38,320 nucleotides of DNA from Candidatus Alangreenwoodia gallinarii (GTDB lineage Bacteria; Bacillota; Clostridia; Peptostreptococcales; Anaerovoracaceae): contig CAJFPD010000112.1 in the NCBI GenBank assembly GCA_904398315.1, positions 1-38,320 of the forward strand. Direction: 5' to 3'. Below are positions 28,648-37,910 of this stretch, in pieces. The notes beneath the pieces were generated by a model. The model had not been told where the DNA came from. It saw only the letters and a list, made by a program, of their open reading frames with translations, and searched no databases. A program made the translations under genes and the position numbers. The stretch's first letter is position 1; every line of letters starts with the position of its first letter.

Positions 28648-28796
28648 AGGAAAAGAAAGGTCGGATCCGTGAGTCCGTATGAGAACGGAACCGCGGATTC
28701 TGTGAAAAACGGAAATTCGGACCGGTCGTCCTCGCAGGCGGAAAAGCGCAAGACATCAGAAAGCATCAGTTTTATATCAGGGAATGGTGATTTAAA

Positions 28797-29150
28797 ATGT
28801 TAAGACCCGATGTCCTCAGAAGAAAAGAAGATTTTGACAGGATTTACAGGAAGGGCAGATCGGTGGGAGACAGGTATGTGGTGGTATTCTGCCTGGAAAA
28901 CCGCCTCGGCTATAACAGGATCACATTTCTGGCCAGCAAAAAGGTGGGAAACAGCGTAAGAAGAAACAGAGCCAGGCGTCTCATGCGGGAGAGTATGAGA
29001 ACGACAGATGTAAAAGTCCGTGAAGGCTATGATTTCATCATTATTGCAAGAAATACCATAAACGGAAAGAAATGCGCGGATGTGAAAAAATCTATTGAAG
29101 CCGCTTTAAGACGATTGAAAGTAACCGAAAAAAAGAAGGTGAAAGATTGA
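28797..29150 (+). CDS. rnpA: Ribonuclease P protein component
   Basis: The protein cofactor of RNase P, which trims tRNA 5' ends. The 117 residues have the family start ([20 protein letters not shown]) and the RNA-binding RNR motif in [13 protein letters not shown], plus DFIIIARN. The ATG has only a weak ribosome site (GGGAATGG). Its stop codon overlaps the TTG start of yidD (TTGA). The order rpmH-rnpA-yidD-yidC is conserved across bacteria. Confidence 0.97.
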   Translation: MLRPDVLRRKEDFDRIYRKGRSVGDRYVVVFCLENRLGYNRITFLASKKVGNSVRRNRARRLMRESMRTTDVKVREGYDFIIIARNTINGKKCADVKKSIEAALRRLKVTEKKKVKD

Positions 29151-29389
29151 GAAAGGCAGCAGAGGCCGGCAGGGAAATCCTGAAAAGGATCCTTATTCTT
29201 CTGGTGCGCGGTTATCAGATTTTTATTTCACCGATCATGCCGGGAAAATGCAGGTTTTATCCTACCTGCTCTACGTATTTTATTCAGGCGGTTGAAAAAT
29301 ACGGTCCATTTAAGGGAACGCTGCTCGGAATCAGGAGAATTCTGAAGTGTCATCCCTTTCACGAGGGCGGTTATGATCCGCTGAAATGA
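29147..29389 (+). CDS. yidD: Membrane protein insertion efficiency factor YidD
   Basis: An 80-residue small membrane-associated protein that helps YidC-dependent insertion. The family core is clear: [22 protein letters not shown] with the conserved Cys pair, then [14 protein letters not shown] and the end [12 protein letters not shown]. The start is TTG at 29147, overlapping the rnpA stop by four bases, with GAAGGTG well placed upstream, so translation is coupled to rnpA. An N-terminal amphipathic helix ([14 protein letters not shown]) fits peripheral membrane binding. Confidence 0.96.
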   Translation: MRKAAEAGREILKRILILLVRGYQIFISPIMPGKCRFYPTCSTYFIQAVEKYGPFKGTLLGIRRILKCHPFHEGGYDPLK

Positions 29390-29491
29390 TATGGGTGCAC
29401 GGATGACGGATGTCGGATGCGCGGAGGACATGTTTTCGGTCACCCGGAGTAGAGATGAGAATACGGGAAACCTTAATGACGGAGGATTTCA

Positions 29492-30190
29492 ATGACGAGG
29501 ATTATAGCTGTTCCACTGGGCTATATATTAGATGCACTTTACAGTTTTATCGATAATTACGGGATTACGATCGTCGTGTTCACCGTAATTATCCGGCTTA
29601 TCATTCTGCCTTTATATGCGGCACAGCTGAGAAGCATGTCTCAGATGCAGGCGATGCAGCCGAAAATTAAGGAAATTCAGACAAAATACGCCAATGATTC
29701 TCAGATGATGAATATCAAGCTGCAGGAGCTGTATAAGGAAGAAAAGATCAATCCTGCCATGGGATGTCTTCCGCTCCTGATACAGCTGCCTATCATCTGG
29801 GGTCTCTTCGGTCTGCTCCGGAATCCGACGGAATACATAAACAATTCCGATATGGTTCTGGCAGCTCATGAATCCTTTCTGTGGGTTCACGATCTGAGTC
29901 AGCCGGATCTCTGGCTGTTTCCTATTCTGGCAGGCGTGGCAACCTTCATATCCATGAAGCTTACCCAGTCTTCCTCAGGCAATGCTGCGGCAAACGGTTC
30001 CATGAAAGTGATGCAGTATTTCATGCCGATCATGATCGTATGGATGGGGCGGACGCTTCCGGCAGGTCTCTGCCTGTACTGGCTGACCAGTTACGTTTTC
30101 CAGATCGCGCAGACAAAGATAACGCAGATTGTCCGCGGCAGAAAATCATCAGCCGGAGGAAAAAAAGGCGGAAAAAAGAAGAAGAAATAA
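29492..30190 (+). CDS. yidC: Membrane protein insertase YidC/OxaA
   Basis: Inserts proteins into the cytoplasmic membrane, alone or with Sec. The 232 residues have several hydrophobic segments: about 22-42 (with the functionally important Arg in VIIRLIILPLY), 92-108 (GCLPLLIQLPIIWGLFGLL), 140-155 and 176-200. No lipoprotein signal is seen, unlike SpoIIIJ of Bacillus. The C-terminus is a Lys-rich tail (GGKKGGKKKKK) that could contact the ribosome. The ATG at 29492 follows GGAGG by six bases. It lies 102 bases after yidD and 145 before jag. Confidence 0.96.
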   Translation: MTRIIAVPLGYILDALYSFIDNYGITIVVFTVIIRLIILPLYAAQLRSMSQMQAMQPKIKEIQTKYANDSQMMNIKLQELYKEEKINPAMGCLPLLIQLPIIWGLFGLLRNPTEYINNSDMVLAAHESFLWVHDLSQPDLWLFPILAGVATFISMKLTQSSSGNAAANGSMKVMQYFMPIMIVWMGRTLPAGLCLYWLTSYVFQIAQTKITQIVRGRKSSAGGKKGGKKKKK

Positions 30191-30335
30191 ACAGCGGGCT
30201 TTTGTTGATCCCGGCGTTTTGTTTTATGGGAAAAAGAGAAGGCGGCAGGTCGGAGACCTGCAGTCCTTTCGATGGAGTCTGATGCGGCACAGAAACAGCC
30301 GTTCAGATCTGATAACGGAGGATTTTTGTAAATAT

Positions 30336-31337
30336 ATGGCGGAATATGTAGAAAAATGGGGTGACAGCATCGACTCAGCGGTGGAGCTGGCTCTCAGAGA
30401 TCTGAAGATTACGAGAGATGAAGCGGTAGTCACCGTTCTCGAACAGCCTTCCAGCGGTTTTCTCGGTCTGTTCGGAAGAAAGCTGGCGAAAGTCAGGGTG
30501 GAAAAAAAGGCGGAAGAGGAGAAGAAGAGCGGCATCCGTGAGGCATCGGTGAAAGATGGCGGACAGACATCAGCGTCTGCGGAAAGAATGTCTCCGGAAA
30601 GATCAGTTCCGGAAAAGATGTCGGCGGCTGAAGCGGAAGGCGGAATTGAGATTCGCGACAGAGGTGCGAAAAAAAGCAGCGGCAGAGCGAAAAAGGAGAG
30701 TTCTCCGAAAGGAGAATCCGTTTCTGAGTTTTCCTCCGCTGCAGAGCATACATCGGAACAGACGGAAAAAACGGTCGTTTCCGGTGCGGAAAATGCACGC
30801 GAAAGCAGAGAAGGCGGAAAAAAGAGACACAGATCTTCTCAGATGCATACGAAATTTACGATCACAGCTGAGGATACGGACGCTGTACCTGCAGATGATG
30901 CCCCGGGAGTAAACTTTATTCGTGAGATTGCGGGAAATATGGATCTCAATATCGAAGTGAAAGGCTATCTCAAAGATGATACTCTCTATGTGAGTCTCGA
31001 GGGAAAAGATGTGGGATCGATGATCGGAAAAAGAGGTCAGACGCTCGATGCCATCCAGTATCTGGCCAGCATCGTTCAGAACAGGAACTGTGAGTCCCAT
31101 GTCCGGGTTATCATCAATGCGGAAAAATACAGAGAAAAAAGGGAAAAAACCCTTCAGCTGCTGGCAAAACGGCTGGCGGATAAGTGCATAAAGTCGGGCA
31201 GAAGCGTGAGACTGGAGCCTATGAATCCGTATGAGAGAAAGGTTATTCATTCCGCTCTTCAGTCAAATCCGAAGGTGACGACGAGAAGCGAAGGCGTCGA
31301 GCCGAACCGCAGAGTCGTAATCGAGCTGAAGCGGTAA
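30336..31337 (+). CDS. jag: RNA-binding protein Jag/KhpB (Jag-N, KH and R3H domains)
   Basis: A 333-residue RNA-binding protein associated with YidC and with control of cell elongation. The Jag-N domain covers about residues 1-57 (GFLGLFGRK motif), a polar low-complexity linker rich in Glu, Lys and Ser covers about 58-185, the KH domain about 187-250 (GSMIGKRGQTLDAIQYL), and the R3H domain follows to the end (LEPMNPYERKVIHSAL). The frame is open upstream into yidC, but ATG 30336 gives the usual start; its GGAGG is 14 bases away, rather far. The linker is longer than usual and may tolerate variation. A terminator follows. Confidence 0.93.
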   Translation: MAEYVEKWGDSIDSAVELALRDLKITRDEAVVTVLEQPSSGFLGLFGRKLAKVRVEKKAEEEKKSGIREASVKDGGQTSASAERMSPERSVPEKMSAAEAEGGIEIRDRGAKKSSGRAKKESSPKGESVSEFSSAAEHTSEQTEKTVVSGAENARESREGGKKRHRSSQMHTKFTITAEDTDAVPADDAPGVNFIREIAGNMDLNIEVKGYLKDDTLYVSLEGKDVGSMIGKRGQTLDAIQYLASIVQNRNCESHVRVIINAEKYREKREKTLQLLAKRLADKCIKSGRSVRLEPMNPYERKVIHSALQSNPKVTTRSEGVEPNRRVVIELKR

Positions 31338-31615
31338 GTTTCCGGCAGCTGCGTCCGGATACCGTTTCCGGCGGTTTTGATCGTTGCGGGAGATCGGAAA
31401 ACTTCGGCGGTCTGCCGGGCCGTCTGCGGAAATATGATCCGCTGATGGTATCATTCAGCCGGATTTTTGATCGGAACAGGTTCAGAATGCCTTTGTGCAT
31501 TCTGAACCTTTATTTATTATGAGGCAGCGGTGTATCGCGATGTGCCGCTGCTGCGGGATATACAGGCTGCCGCCCGCAGGAAAAAAGGCGGCAGAACCGG
31601 AAAGAGGTGGATCAT
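31338..31615. other. Non-coding gap jag-mnmE
   Basis: Holds the jag terminator (31479-31508), then two perfect hairpins in front of mnmE: GCAGCGG/CCGCTGC (31524-31551) and CTGCCGCC/GGCGGCAG (31567-31594). No convincing promoter was found for mnmE; these hairpins may shape its 5' leader. Confidence 0.55.
31479..31517 (+). terminator. Terminator after jag
   Basis: A perfect 12-bp stem (31479-31490 with 31497-31508) with a six-base loop is followed by a T-rich tail. It ends the rpmH-to-jag unit. Confidence 0.9.
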
Positions 31616-33010
31616 ATGGAACAGACTGTCGCCGCGGTGGCTACGGCACCGGGAGAAGGAGGAATTGGAATTGTACGCATCAGCGGTCCGGAGGCTCTGG
31701 AAATCTTAAAGAAAGTTTTCGCATATAAATCGGGAAAAAAAGCGGAAAGATTTGAAGAGCGGCGCATGATCTACGGCAATATCACCGACGAATCCGGAGA
31801 GGTAATCGACGAGGCTATGGTGGTATACATGAAGGCACCGCGTACGTATACCGGAGAGGATGTGGCAGAGATACAGTGTCATGGAAGCATCGTTTCTCTG
31901 AGAAAGATTCTTTCTCTTGTCCTTTCCTGCGGTGCGGGCCTGGCAGGACGCGGAGAATTTACAAAAAGAGCTTTCCTGAACGGAAAGATAGATCTCGCAC
32001 AGGCGGAAGCCGTAAACGATGTGATACGGGCTGTATCGGATGCCGGAAGCAGATCTGCCGTATCCCAGCTGGGAGGCAGTCTGTCATCTGTAATCGGATC
32101 GATCCGCACTCAGATGGCGGATCTTCTTTCGGATATCATCGCTCATATCGAATATCCGGAGGAAGATCTGGAAGAGCTGACTTACGCTGAAATTCTGGAG
32201 AGACTTGGGGAAACAGAAAAACGTATCAGAAAACTGGCAGATTCCGCGGATACGGGCAGGATTGTGAGAGACGGGCTGAAGCTCTGTATCGCAGGCCGGC
32301 CTAACGTGGGAAAGTCCTCACTGATGAATGCCCTGCTGAAGACAGACAGAGCCATTGTAACGGATATTCCCGGGACGACGCGTGATACCATAGAAGAATT
32401 CGCTTCCGTCGCCGGGATTCCTGTCCGTCTTACCGATACGGCCGGCATCCGAGAGACAGAGGATACGATAGAAAAGATCGGAATTCAAAGAAGCAGAGAT
32501 TCCATCCGTTCGGCGGATATCGTCATCTTTGTGGCAGACGGTTCCGACACAATTTCGGCGGAGGATGAAGCGATCATATCACAGCTGGCATCGAAAAGCG
32601 TGATTTTTGTTTTTAATAAATCTGATCTGGGCATCCGGATCGGTCACCGGGAAATCGAAAAAATAATGGAAAAAAAAGGAATACAGGCAAACTGTACTTT
32701 TCTGGAAATCTCGGCTCTGACCGGTGAAGGAGTGGAAAAAATAGCGGAAGAGATCCGCAATATCGTCTTCCGTGGAGGAGCCGCGGCGGAGAATGAGCTC
32801 ATGATCACCAATGCGCGCCATGCGGATCTTATAGATCGGTCCCTTCATCTTCTTTCCGATGCGGAAACGATGCTGAAGAACGGGGAGGCTCTCGATTTTG
32901 CCGAGACGGATATCCGCAGCGCCTGGAATCTTCTGGGTGAGATCATCGGCGAAACGGTCAATCAGGATATTTTAACCGAGGTATTTTCGAGATTCTGTCT
33001 CGGAAAGTAA
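31616..33010 (+). CDS. mnmE: tRNA modification GTPase MnmE
   Basis: With MnmG it modifies the wobble uridine (cmnm5U) of several tRNAs. From ATG 31616 it has 464 residues; a GTG three codons earlier is less likely because GAGGTG is the ribosome site. The N-terminal folate-binding domain starts TVAAVATAPGEGGIGIVRISG. The inserted GTPase domain has G1 GRPNVGKSS, G2 TTRDTIEE, G3 DTAG and G4 NKSD. The C-terminal motif is FCLGK, where most MnmE have FCIGK, so the conserved Cys is kept. mnmG follows after 30 bases. Confidence 0.97.
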   Translation: MEQTVAAVATAPGEGGIGIVRISGPEALEILKKVFAYKSGKKAERFEERRMIYGNITDESGEVIDEAMVVYMKAPRTYTGEDVAEIQCHGSIVSLRKILSLVLSCGAGLAGRGEFTKRAFLNGKIDLAQAEAVNDVIRAVSDAGSRSAVSQLGGSLSSVIGSIRTQMADLLSDIIAHIEYPEEDLEELTYAEILERLGETEKRIRKLADSADTGRIVRDGLKLCIAGRPNVGKSSLMNALLKTDRAIVTDIPGTTRDTIEEFASVAGIPVRLTDTAGIRETEDTIEKIGIQRSRDSIRSADIVIFVADGSDTISAEDEAIISQLASKSVIFVFNKSDLGIRIGHREIEKIMEKKGIQANCTFLEISALTGEGVEKIAEEIRNIVFRGGAAAENELMITNARHADLIDRSLHLLSDAETMLKNGEALDFAETDIRSAWNLLGEIIGETVNQDILTEVFSRFCLGK

Positions 33011-33040
33011 GAAAATGCGGCAGAGAGGAGGTTGTTTCTG

Positions 33041-35014
33041 ATGCAGCGTTACGAAATGGGAGTTTACGACGTGATCGTGGTGGGTGCAGGCCACGCCGGA
33101 TGTGAAGCGGCTCTGGCCCCTGCGCGTATGGGAGTGAAAACGCTTATGCTCTCCATCACGCTGGAGGCGATCGCGATGATGCCCTGCAATCCTTCTGTCG
33201 GCGGAACGGGTAAGGGGCATCTGGTACGTGAAATCGATGCTCTCGGAGGGGAGATGGGTGTCAACACGGACAAGGCCTTTATCCAGAGCAGGATGCTCAA
33301 TACGGCGAAGGGGCCGGCGGTTCATTCTCTGCGTGCCCAGGCGGACAAGCAGCGTTATCACGAAGAGATGAAAAAGACGATCGAGCGGCAGGAAAATCTG
33401 GATATGAAGCAGGCGGAAGTCGTGGATCTCATCGTTGAAGACGGAAAAGTACGCGGCGTCGTGACGAGGACAGGAGGCATCTACCGCGCGGAAGCTGTGA
33501 TACTTGCGACAGGAACTTTTCTAAGAGGAAAGATCTTTATCGGTGAATCCTCTTACGACTCCGGTCCGAACGGGATGGCTCCTTCCATGGAGCTTTCCGA
33601 CAGCCTGAAGAAATACGGTATCTTTCTGCGCCGTTTCAAGACAGGTACTCCTGCCAGAGTTGACGGAAAGACGCTGGATTACGACGAAATGACGGTGCAG
33701 CACGGTGATGACCGGATTGTGCCGTTTTCCTTCATGAATGAGCTTCTGGATGAAAACAGAGCGGACTGCTGGCTTTCCTATACGAATGAAGAGACACATG
33801 AGATCATCCGGAATAACTTTCACCGTTCCGCTCTCTTTACCGGTGAGATCGAGGGAGTCGGTCCGCGTTACTGTCCTTCTATCGAGACGAAGATCGACCG
33901 TTTCGCCGACAAGAAGAGACATCAGCTTTTCGTGGAACCGGAGGGACTGGGAACCGACGAAATGTATATCCAGGGCATGTCATCCAGCCTTCCTGAGGAT
34001 GTGCAGGAGGCGTTTTATCATACGATTCCCGGACTTAGGCACTGTAAAATCGTGCGGCCGGCATATGCGATAGAATACGACTGCATCGATTCTCTGGATC
34101 TGAAGACGACTCTGGAGAGCAGAGTGATAGGAAATCTCTATTTTGCAGGTCAGACAAACGGCAGCTCAGGCTATGAAGAAGCGGCTGCGCAGGGTCTGAT
34201 GGCAGGAATTAATGCGGCCCTGAAAGTACAGGGAAAAGATCCGTTCATTCTGGATCGTTCGGAGGCGTATATCGGTGTTCTCATCGATGATCTCGTGACG
34301 AAGGGAACGCAGGAGCCTTACCGCATCATGACTTCCCGGGTGGAATACCGGCTGCTTCTGCGTCAGGACAACGCCGCGGAGCGTCTGACGGAAAAGGGTT
34401 ACCGGATCGGTCTGGTGAGCGAGGAGCGTTATCGCCGCTATCTCAGCCTGAAGGAAGAGACAGAAAAGGAAATGGAACGGCTGCGCAGCACCTATGTGAC
34501 GCCTTCCGAAGCCGATGATTTTCTTCTGTCTGTGGGCAGTTCACCGCTTCAGAACAGAATTTCGCTGGCCGAACTCCTGAAACGTCCCCAGGTGACCTAT
34601 GAAAATATGAGGGCGGTGGATCCTGACAGGCCGTCTCTCTCTTATCACAGCATGCTGCAGGCATACGTCAATATAAAATACGAAGGATATATCTCGAAGC
34701 AGCTGGCTCAGATCGAAAAATTCAGAAAGCTGGAGTCTCAGCTCCTTCCGGAGGATATCGATTATGCTCATATGGACGGAATACGACTCGAGGCGCGTCA
34801 GAAGCTGAATGATTTCCGGCCGGATTCCGTAGGACAGGCTTCGCGTATTTCCGGCGTGTCTCCGGCGGATATCAATGTGCTTCTGATTCATCTGGAAAAG
34901 AGAAGGCGCGAGCAGGCAAAAGAGCGGGAAGCGGAAAGAGGTGCAGATAGAGAACGGGATGATAAACCGGCGCGGGACCATAAGAAGTCTGAGCGGAACG
35001 GACAGGAAGGGTGA
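33041..35014 (+). CDS. mnmG: tRNA uridine 5-carboxymethylaminomethyl modification enzyme MnmG
   Basis: The FAD-dependent partner of MnmE. From ATG 33041 it has 657 residues; GGAGG lies nine bases upstream. FAD binding is seen in [20 protein letters not shown], followed by [20 protein letters not shown] and, further on, [15 protein letters not shown], which holds a conserved Cys, and the [13 protein letters not shown] segment. The C-terminal helical domain ([26 protein letters not shown]) is complete. After it there is a charged tail of about 35 residues ([13 protein letters not shown]), longer than usual. The stop codon overlaps the upstream region of rsmG. Confidence 0.97.
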   Translation: MQRYEMGVYDVIVVGAGHAGCEAALAPARMGVKTLMLSITLEAIAMMPCNPSVGGTGKGHLVREIDALGGEMGVNTDKAFIQSRMLNTAKGPAVHSLRAQADKQRYHEEMKKTIERQENLDMKQAEVVDLIVEDGKVRGVVTRTGGIYRAEAVILATGTFLRGKIFIGESSYDSGPNGMAPSMELSDSLKKYGIFLRRFKTGTPARVDGKTLDYDEMTVQHGDDRIVPFSFMNELLDENRADCWLSYTNEETHEIIRNNFHRSALFTGEIEGVGPRYCPSIETKIDRFADKKRHQLFVEPEGLGTDEMYIQGMSSSLPEDVQEAFYHTIPGLRHCKIVRPAYAIEYDCIDSLDLKTTLESRVIGNLYFAGQTNGSSGYEEAAAQGLMAGINAALKVQGKDPFILDRSEAYIGVLIDDLVTKGTQEPYRIMTSRVEYRLLLRQDNAAERLTEKGYRIGLVSEERYRRYLSLKEETEKEMERLRSTYVTPSEADDFLLSVGSSPLQNRISLAELLKRPQVTYENMRAVDPDRPSLSYHSMLQAYVNIKYEGYISKQLAQIEKFRKLESQLLPEDIDYAHMDGIRLEARQKLNDFRPDSVGQASRISGVSPADINVLLIHLEKRRREQAKEREAERGADRERDDKPARDHKKSERNGQEG

Positions 35015-35019
35015 GAGAT

Positions 35020-35739
35020 ATGGAAGACGGGATGGAAAAAATGAGTGAAGCTCTGAAATCTCTGGGAGTTGAGCCTTCCCGGGAGATGATGGAGCGATTT
35101 GAGCTTTATATGGAGCGCGTTTTAGAATGGAATGAACAGGTCAATCTCACGGCAATCCGGGATCGGGACGCATTTATCGAAAAGCATTTTATCGATTCTG
35201 TCTGCTGTATCTCCGATTCCCGGTGGAAAGAGGCGGTAAACGTCATAGATGTGGGCACCGGTGCGGGATTTCCCGGGCTGCCGCTGGCTATCGTTTCTCC
35301 GGAGAAAAAATTTCTCCTGGTCGATTCTCTGAATAAGAGAATACGTATTCTGAACGGCATCCTTGAAGAGCTCGGAATGAAAAATGTGTCAGCCCTCCAC
35401 GGACGAGCGGAGGAGCTGGCACGTCAGAAAAAATACAGAGAGAAATTCGATATCTGCGTTTCCAGAGCTGTCTCACGCCTTTCCGTTCTGGCGGAATACT
35501 GCCTGCCTTTCATCCGGGAGGGAGGAAGGCTGATCGCATATAAAGGTCCTGATGCGGACGGTGAGGTCAGTGAAGCAGCGTCCGCACTGTCTGTGCTCGG
35601 CGGATCCGTGGAGGAAGTCTCCGCTACATGTATGGAAAAATATGGTGTAAATCACCGGATAGTCTACGTGAAAAAGGTGAAAAAGACACCTGCCTCTTAT
35701 CCGAGAAAGGCGGGAACCCCGGAAAGAAATCCGCTGTGA
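35020..35739 (+). CDS. rsmG: 16S rRNA (guanine-527-N7) methyltransferase RsmG
   Basis: Methylates G527 of 16S rRNA; loss gives low-level streptomycin resistance. From ATG 35020 it has 239 residues; a GTG at 35011 overlaps the mnmG stop but leaves no room for a ribosome site. The N-terminal LEWNEQVNLTAI and FIEKHFIDS blocks and the SAM motif VIDVGTGAGFPGLPLAI are present, followed by CVSRAVSRLSVLAEY. The order mnmE-mnmG-rsmG-noc is the classic origin-proximal arrangement. The C-terminal 20 residues are basic and poorly conserved. Confidence 0.97.
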   Translation: MEDGMEKMSEALKSLGVEPSREMMERFELYMERVLEWNEQVNLTAIRDRDAFIEKHFIDSVCCISDSRWKEAVNVIDVGTGAGFPGLPLAIVSPEKKFLLVDSLNKRIRILNGILEELGMKNVSALHGRAEELARQKKYREKFDICVSRAVSRLSVLAEYCLPFIREGGRLIAYKGPDADGEVSEAASALSVLGGSVEEVSATCMEKYGVNHRIVYVKKVKKTPASYPRKAGTPERNPL

Positions 35740-35902
35740 TTTTCCGTCCGTCTCTGTGAAAACATGTTCCGGTGGCGGCTGATATCTTCTGTCGCGAAAT
35801 GTCGATGCTTTTTTATGAGTATCGAAGAAAAAGCGTTATATAGTAAGGTAGTAATGTTGGATATTTTTCAGCACATGCGACAGAGGAGGTATTTCAGAGA
35901 TT

Positions 35903-36715
35903 ATGAAGTGGATGACAAAGAAAGGGGAACCGGTGGAAATTCCCACCGAATCCATACGTCCAAATCCGGATCAGCCGAGAAAACAATTTGAACAGGATGA
36001 GCTGGACGAACTCCGGGAATCCATCCGGGAATTCGGCATCATTCAGCCGCTGATCGTCAAAAAAGAAGGGGACGGTTATATACTGATCGCCGGAGAACGT
36101 CGTCTGCGGGCGGCAGTAAGTCTGGGAATGGAAAAAGTTCCCGTTCTCATAAGGGAAGCGACGGTGAAAGAGTCGGCTCTGATCGCTCTCATCGAAAATG
36201 TTCAGAGAGAAAATCTCTCCTATATCGAGGAAGCGCAGGCTTACCGGAGACTGATTTCAGAACACGGTCTGACGCAGACGGAGATCGCGAAAAAAGTGGG
36301 AAAACGGCAGTCTACGATTTCCAATAAGCTGCGTATCCTTTCCCTTCCGGAAGATATTCAGCAGATGCTGGCGGAAAACAGACTTTCAGAGCGCCATGCG
36401 AGAGCGTTGCTTCGGATCGAGGATGACGAGCTTCGCCGTCAGGTGGTGGAAAAAATCGTAAAGTATAATCTGAACGTGACTCAGAGCGAAAAGCTCATCA
36501 GCGATCTTCTGGAGAAGGAAGAAAAACAGCAGATGACCGGCGAGAGGATCCGTTTTATCAATTATAAACTGTACGTCAATACGATAAAAAAGGCCTTCAT
36601 GACGATTCAGGAAGCGGAAAAGGATGCTCAGTATTTTATGGAAGATATGGGTGACAGTGTCGAAGTGAAGATCATTATACCGAAGAAAAACGGGAAAGGT
36701 GAGGTACCGGCGTGA
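35903..36715 (+). CDS. noc: Nucleoid occlusion protein Noc (ParB family)
   Basis: A 270-residue ParB-family protein. The CTP-binding ParB/Srx domain has NPDQPRKQF, GIIQPLIV and GERRLRA (64-70), then ENVQREN (98-104). The helix-turn-helix reads LTQTEIAKKVGKRQSTISNKLRIL (split after AKKVGK), and its QSTIxNKLR form matches Noc rather than ParB/Spo0J, in which this position differs. Position after rsmG also fits noc. Noc binds NBS sites and stops division over the chromosome. The N-terminal membrane-binding amphipathic helix known from Bacillus Noc is not obvious (MKWMTKKGEPV). The ATG has GAGGAGGT 12 bases upstream. Assignment to Noc over ParB is likely but not proven. Confidence 0.85.
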   Translation: MKWMTKKGEPVEIPTESIRPNPDQPRKQFEQDELDELRESIREFGIIQPLIVKKEGDGYILIAGERRLRAAVSLGMEKVPVLIREATVKESALIALIENVQRENLSYIEEAQAYRRLISEHGLTQTEIAKKVGKRQSTISNKLRILSLPEDIQQMLAENRLSERHARALLRIEDDELRRQVVEKIVKYNLNVTQSEKLISDLLEKEEKQQMTGERIRFINYKLYVNTIKKAFMTIQEAEKDAQYFMEDMGDSVEVKIIIPKKNGKGEVPA

Positions 36716-36755
36716 AGGTAACGGAGAATGATGAAAAACGGCGGTAAGCAGGTAG

Positions 36756-36785
36756 TTCACAGGGAGCGGCAGACTGTGATACAAT
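36756..36785 (+). promoter_or_regulatory. Promoter of the lipoprotein gene
   Basis: TTCACA (36756-36761) and TACAAT (36780-36785) are 18 bases apart, about 45 bases before the start codon. It suggests that the lipoprotein gene is transcribed separately from noc. Confidence 0.65.
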
Positions 36786-36828
36786 ATTAGCAAATATGTG
36801 CGAGTGATTTTTCGGAGGAGAAAAATTT

Positions 36829-37344
36829 ATGAAACGAAACCGGAAAAAGATCTGGAGCTGTCTGGTGATGATTCTGCTCTTTGCATCTGTACTGTCAGCC
36901 TGCGGGAATAACAGTGCGGGAAGCGGCAGTAGCCAGGATGAGAGCAGTGCGGATGCGCCGATGACGAAAGAGGAATACGTTGCGGAAGTAAACAGCATAT
37001 GCGATGAGATCCTTACTGTTTCTTCAAAATATGAAGATGATATGAACAGCGGCGATGTCGCGCAGGCGCTTGAAGCGACGAAATCCATGGTCGGTGAAAT
37101 CCGGCCGCTGTATGTAGATCTCGGAGAATTAAAAGCACCGGCCGAATTTGAAGAGCAGCAGAGTAAGATCAAAGATGGCTGTGACGCTTCAGTGGAAGTT
37201 CTGGATCTGTCTGTTCAGCTGATGGAGATGGAGGATGCAGATCAGAGCCAGGAAGATATCCAGAGCATCAGTGAGCGGATTGCGGAACTGAGTCCGAAAC
37301 TGTCCGATCTGAATACCGTACTGAGTGAAGTACGTGCAGCTTAA
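36829..37344 (+). CDS. Small secreted lipoprotein of unknown function
   Basis: A 171-residue protein with a clear lipoprotein signal: positive MKRNRKK, a hydrophobic core, and the lipobox LSAC with the lipidated Cys25, followed by a Gly/Ser-rich linker (26-43). The mature part is acidic and predicted almost wholly helical (EEYVAEVNSICDEILTVSSKYEDD to the end), with two further Cys (53 and near 123) that might pair. I do not recognise a family. The ATG has a strong GGAGGAG site and its own promoter. It sits between noc and soj, where Bacillus has no gene, and next to very AT-rich DNA, so it may be a lineage-specific insertion. Helical cell-wall or membrane-associated binding proteins look like this, but function is unknown. 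Confidence 0.85.
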   Translation: MKRNRKKIWSCLVMILLFASVLSACGNNSAGSGSSQDESSADAPMTKEEYVAEVNSICDEILTVSSKYEDDMNSGDVAQALEATKSMVGEIRPLYVDLGELKAPAEFEEQQSKIKDGCDASVEVLDLSVQLMEMEDADQSQEDIQSISERIAELSPKLSDLNTVLSEVRAA

Positions 37345-37460
37345 ATATATGGAAAATATAAAATTTATAATATATTTATAAAGTATAATAAATATTCATA
37401 ATAAAAATATTATTATAAAAAATATAAGATTTATTAGTGTAATATTATAAATATAAAAAT
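37342..37460. other. Extremely AT-rich tract after the lipoprotein gene
   Basis: Only about 7 of 119 bases are G or C, against roughly half in the neighbouring genes. The tract is made of ATA/TAT-type runs without a clear tandem unit. No DnaA box lies in it. It could be a duplex-unwinding element, a nucleoid-protein site or simply relaxed intergenic DNA. Confidence 0.8.
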
Positions 37461-37910
37461 CACTCTGCAAATTATATATCCGGAATATTTACGATATTCC
37501 TGCGTATAACTGAAAATTAATCAATGAATAAATCGCATCGATTTTTGTCTTAAGTATGAATTTCGATGCGATTTTTTGTGAAAAATCCGGCAGGCAATCC
37601 GAATTTTTGTCCTCAAAAAAAGAAATACAGCCAAAAATCTTCTGTAATCGATTTTTTGCAGCTGCAGGACCTGAAGTATATCAAAAATCGTTTCAGGCAA
37701 AAACAGAGACTCTGTTTTTGATGCATTTTTGAGCTGCTTCCGGTTTTTTGCTATCCCTTCCACACCTGTATTCTGCTTCCCATCGATTATACTTCCGCGC
37801 AAAAATGTTTTTTTGTTAAGAGCAGATCAAAAATATGCTCTTTTATAGTTTATCTTTTCTATCTTCTTGTTTTTGATGAAATCAGGGAATATAATGATAA
37901 TAATCGTCTG
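37461..37910. other. Intergenic region with repeated GATTTTT motifs and palindromes
   Basis: Between the AT-rich tract and the soj promoter no gene is supported. The motif GATTTTT, or its complement, recurs at about 37540, 37571, 37650 and 37684. A 23-base palindrome lies at 37698-37720 (CAAAAACAGAG, A, CTCTGTTTTTG). A weak hairpin AAGAGCA/TGCTCTT is at 37818-37842. The minus-strand frame at 37521-37802 lacks an ATG and any recognisable content. Confidence 0.55.
37530..37577 (+). terminator. Terminator-like hairpin about 190 bases after the lipoprotein gene
   Basis: A 12-bp stem (37530-37541 with 37563-37574) with a 21-base loop runs into a T run to 37577. The distance from the lipoprotein stop leaves room for a long 3' UTR or a small RNA covering the AT-rich tract. 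Confidence 0.65.

Noticed and set aside
30129-30335. Upstream extension of jag overlapping yidC
   Set aside because: The extra residues do not resemble the Jag-N domain, which starts right after ATG 30336.
37521-37802. 93-codon minus-strand frame in the AT-rich gap before soj
   Set aside because: Begins with TTG, has no ribosome site or conserved content, and covers hairpins and repeated GATTTTT motifs.
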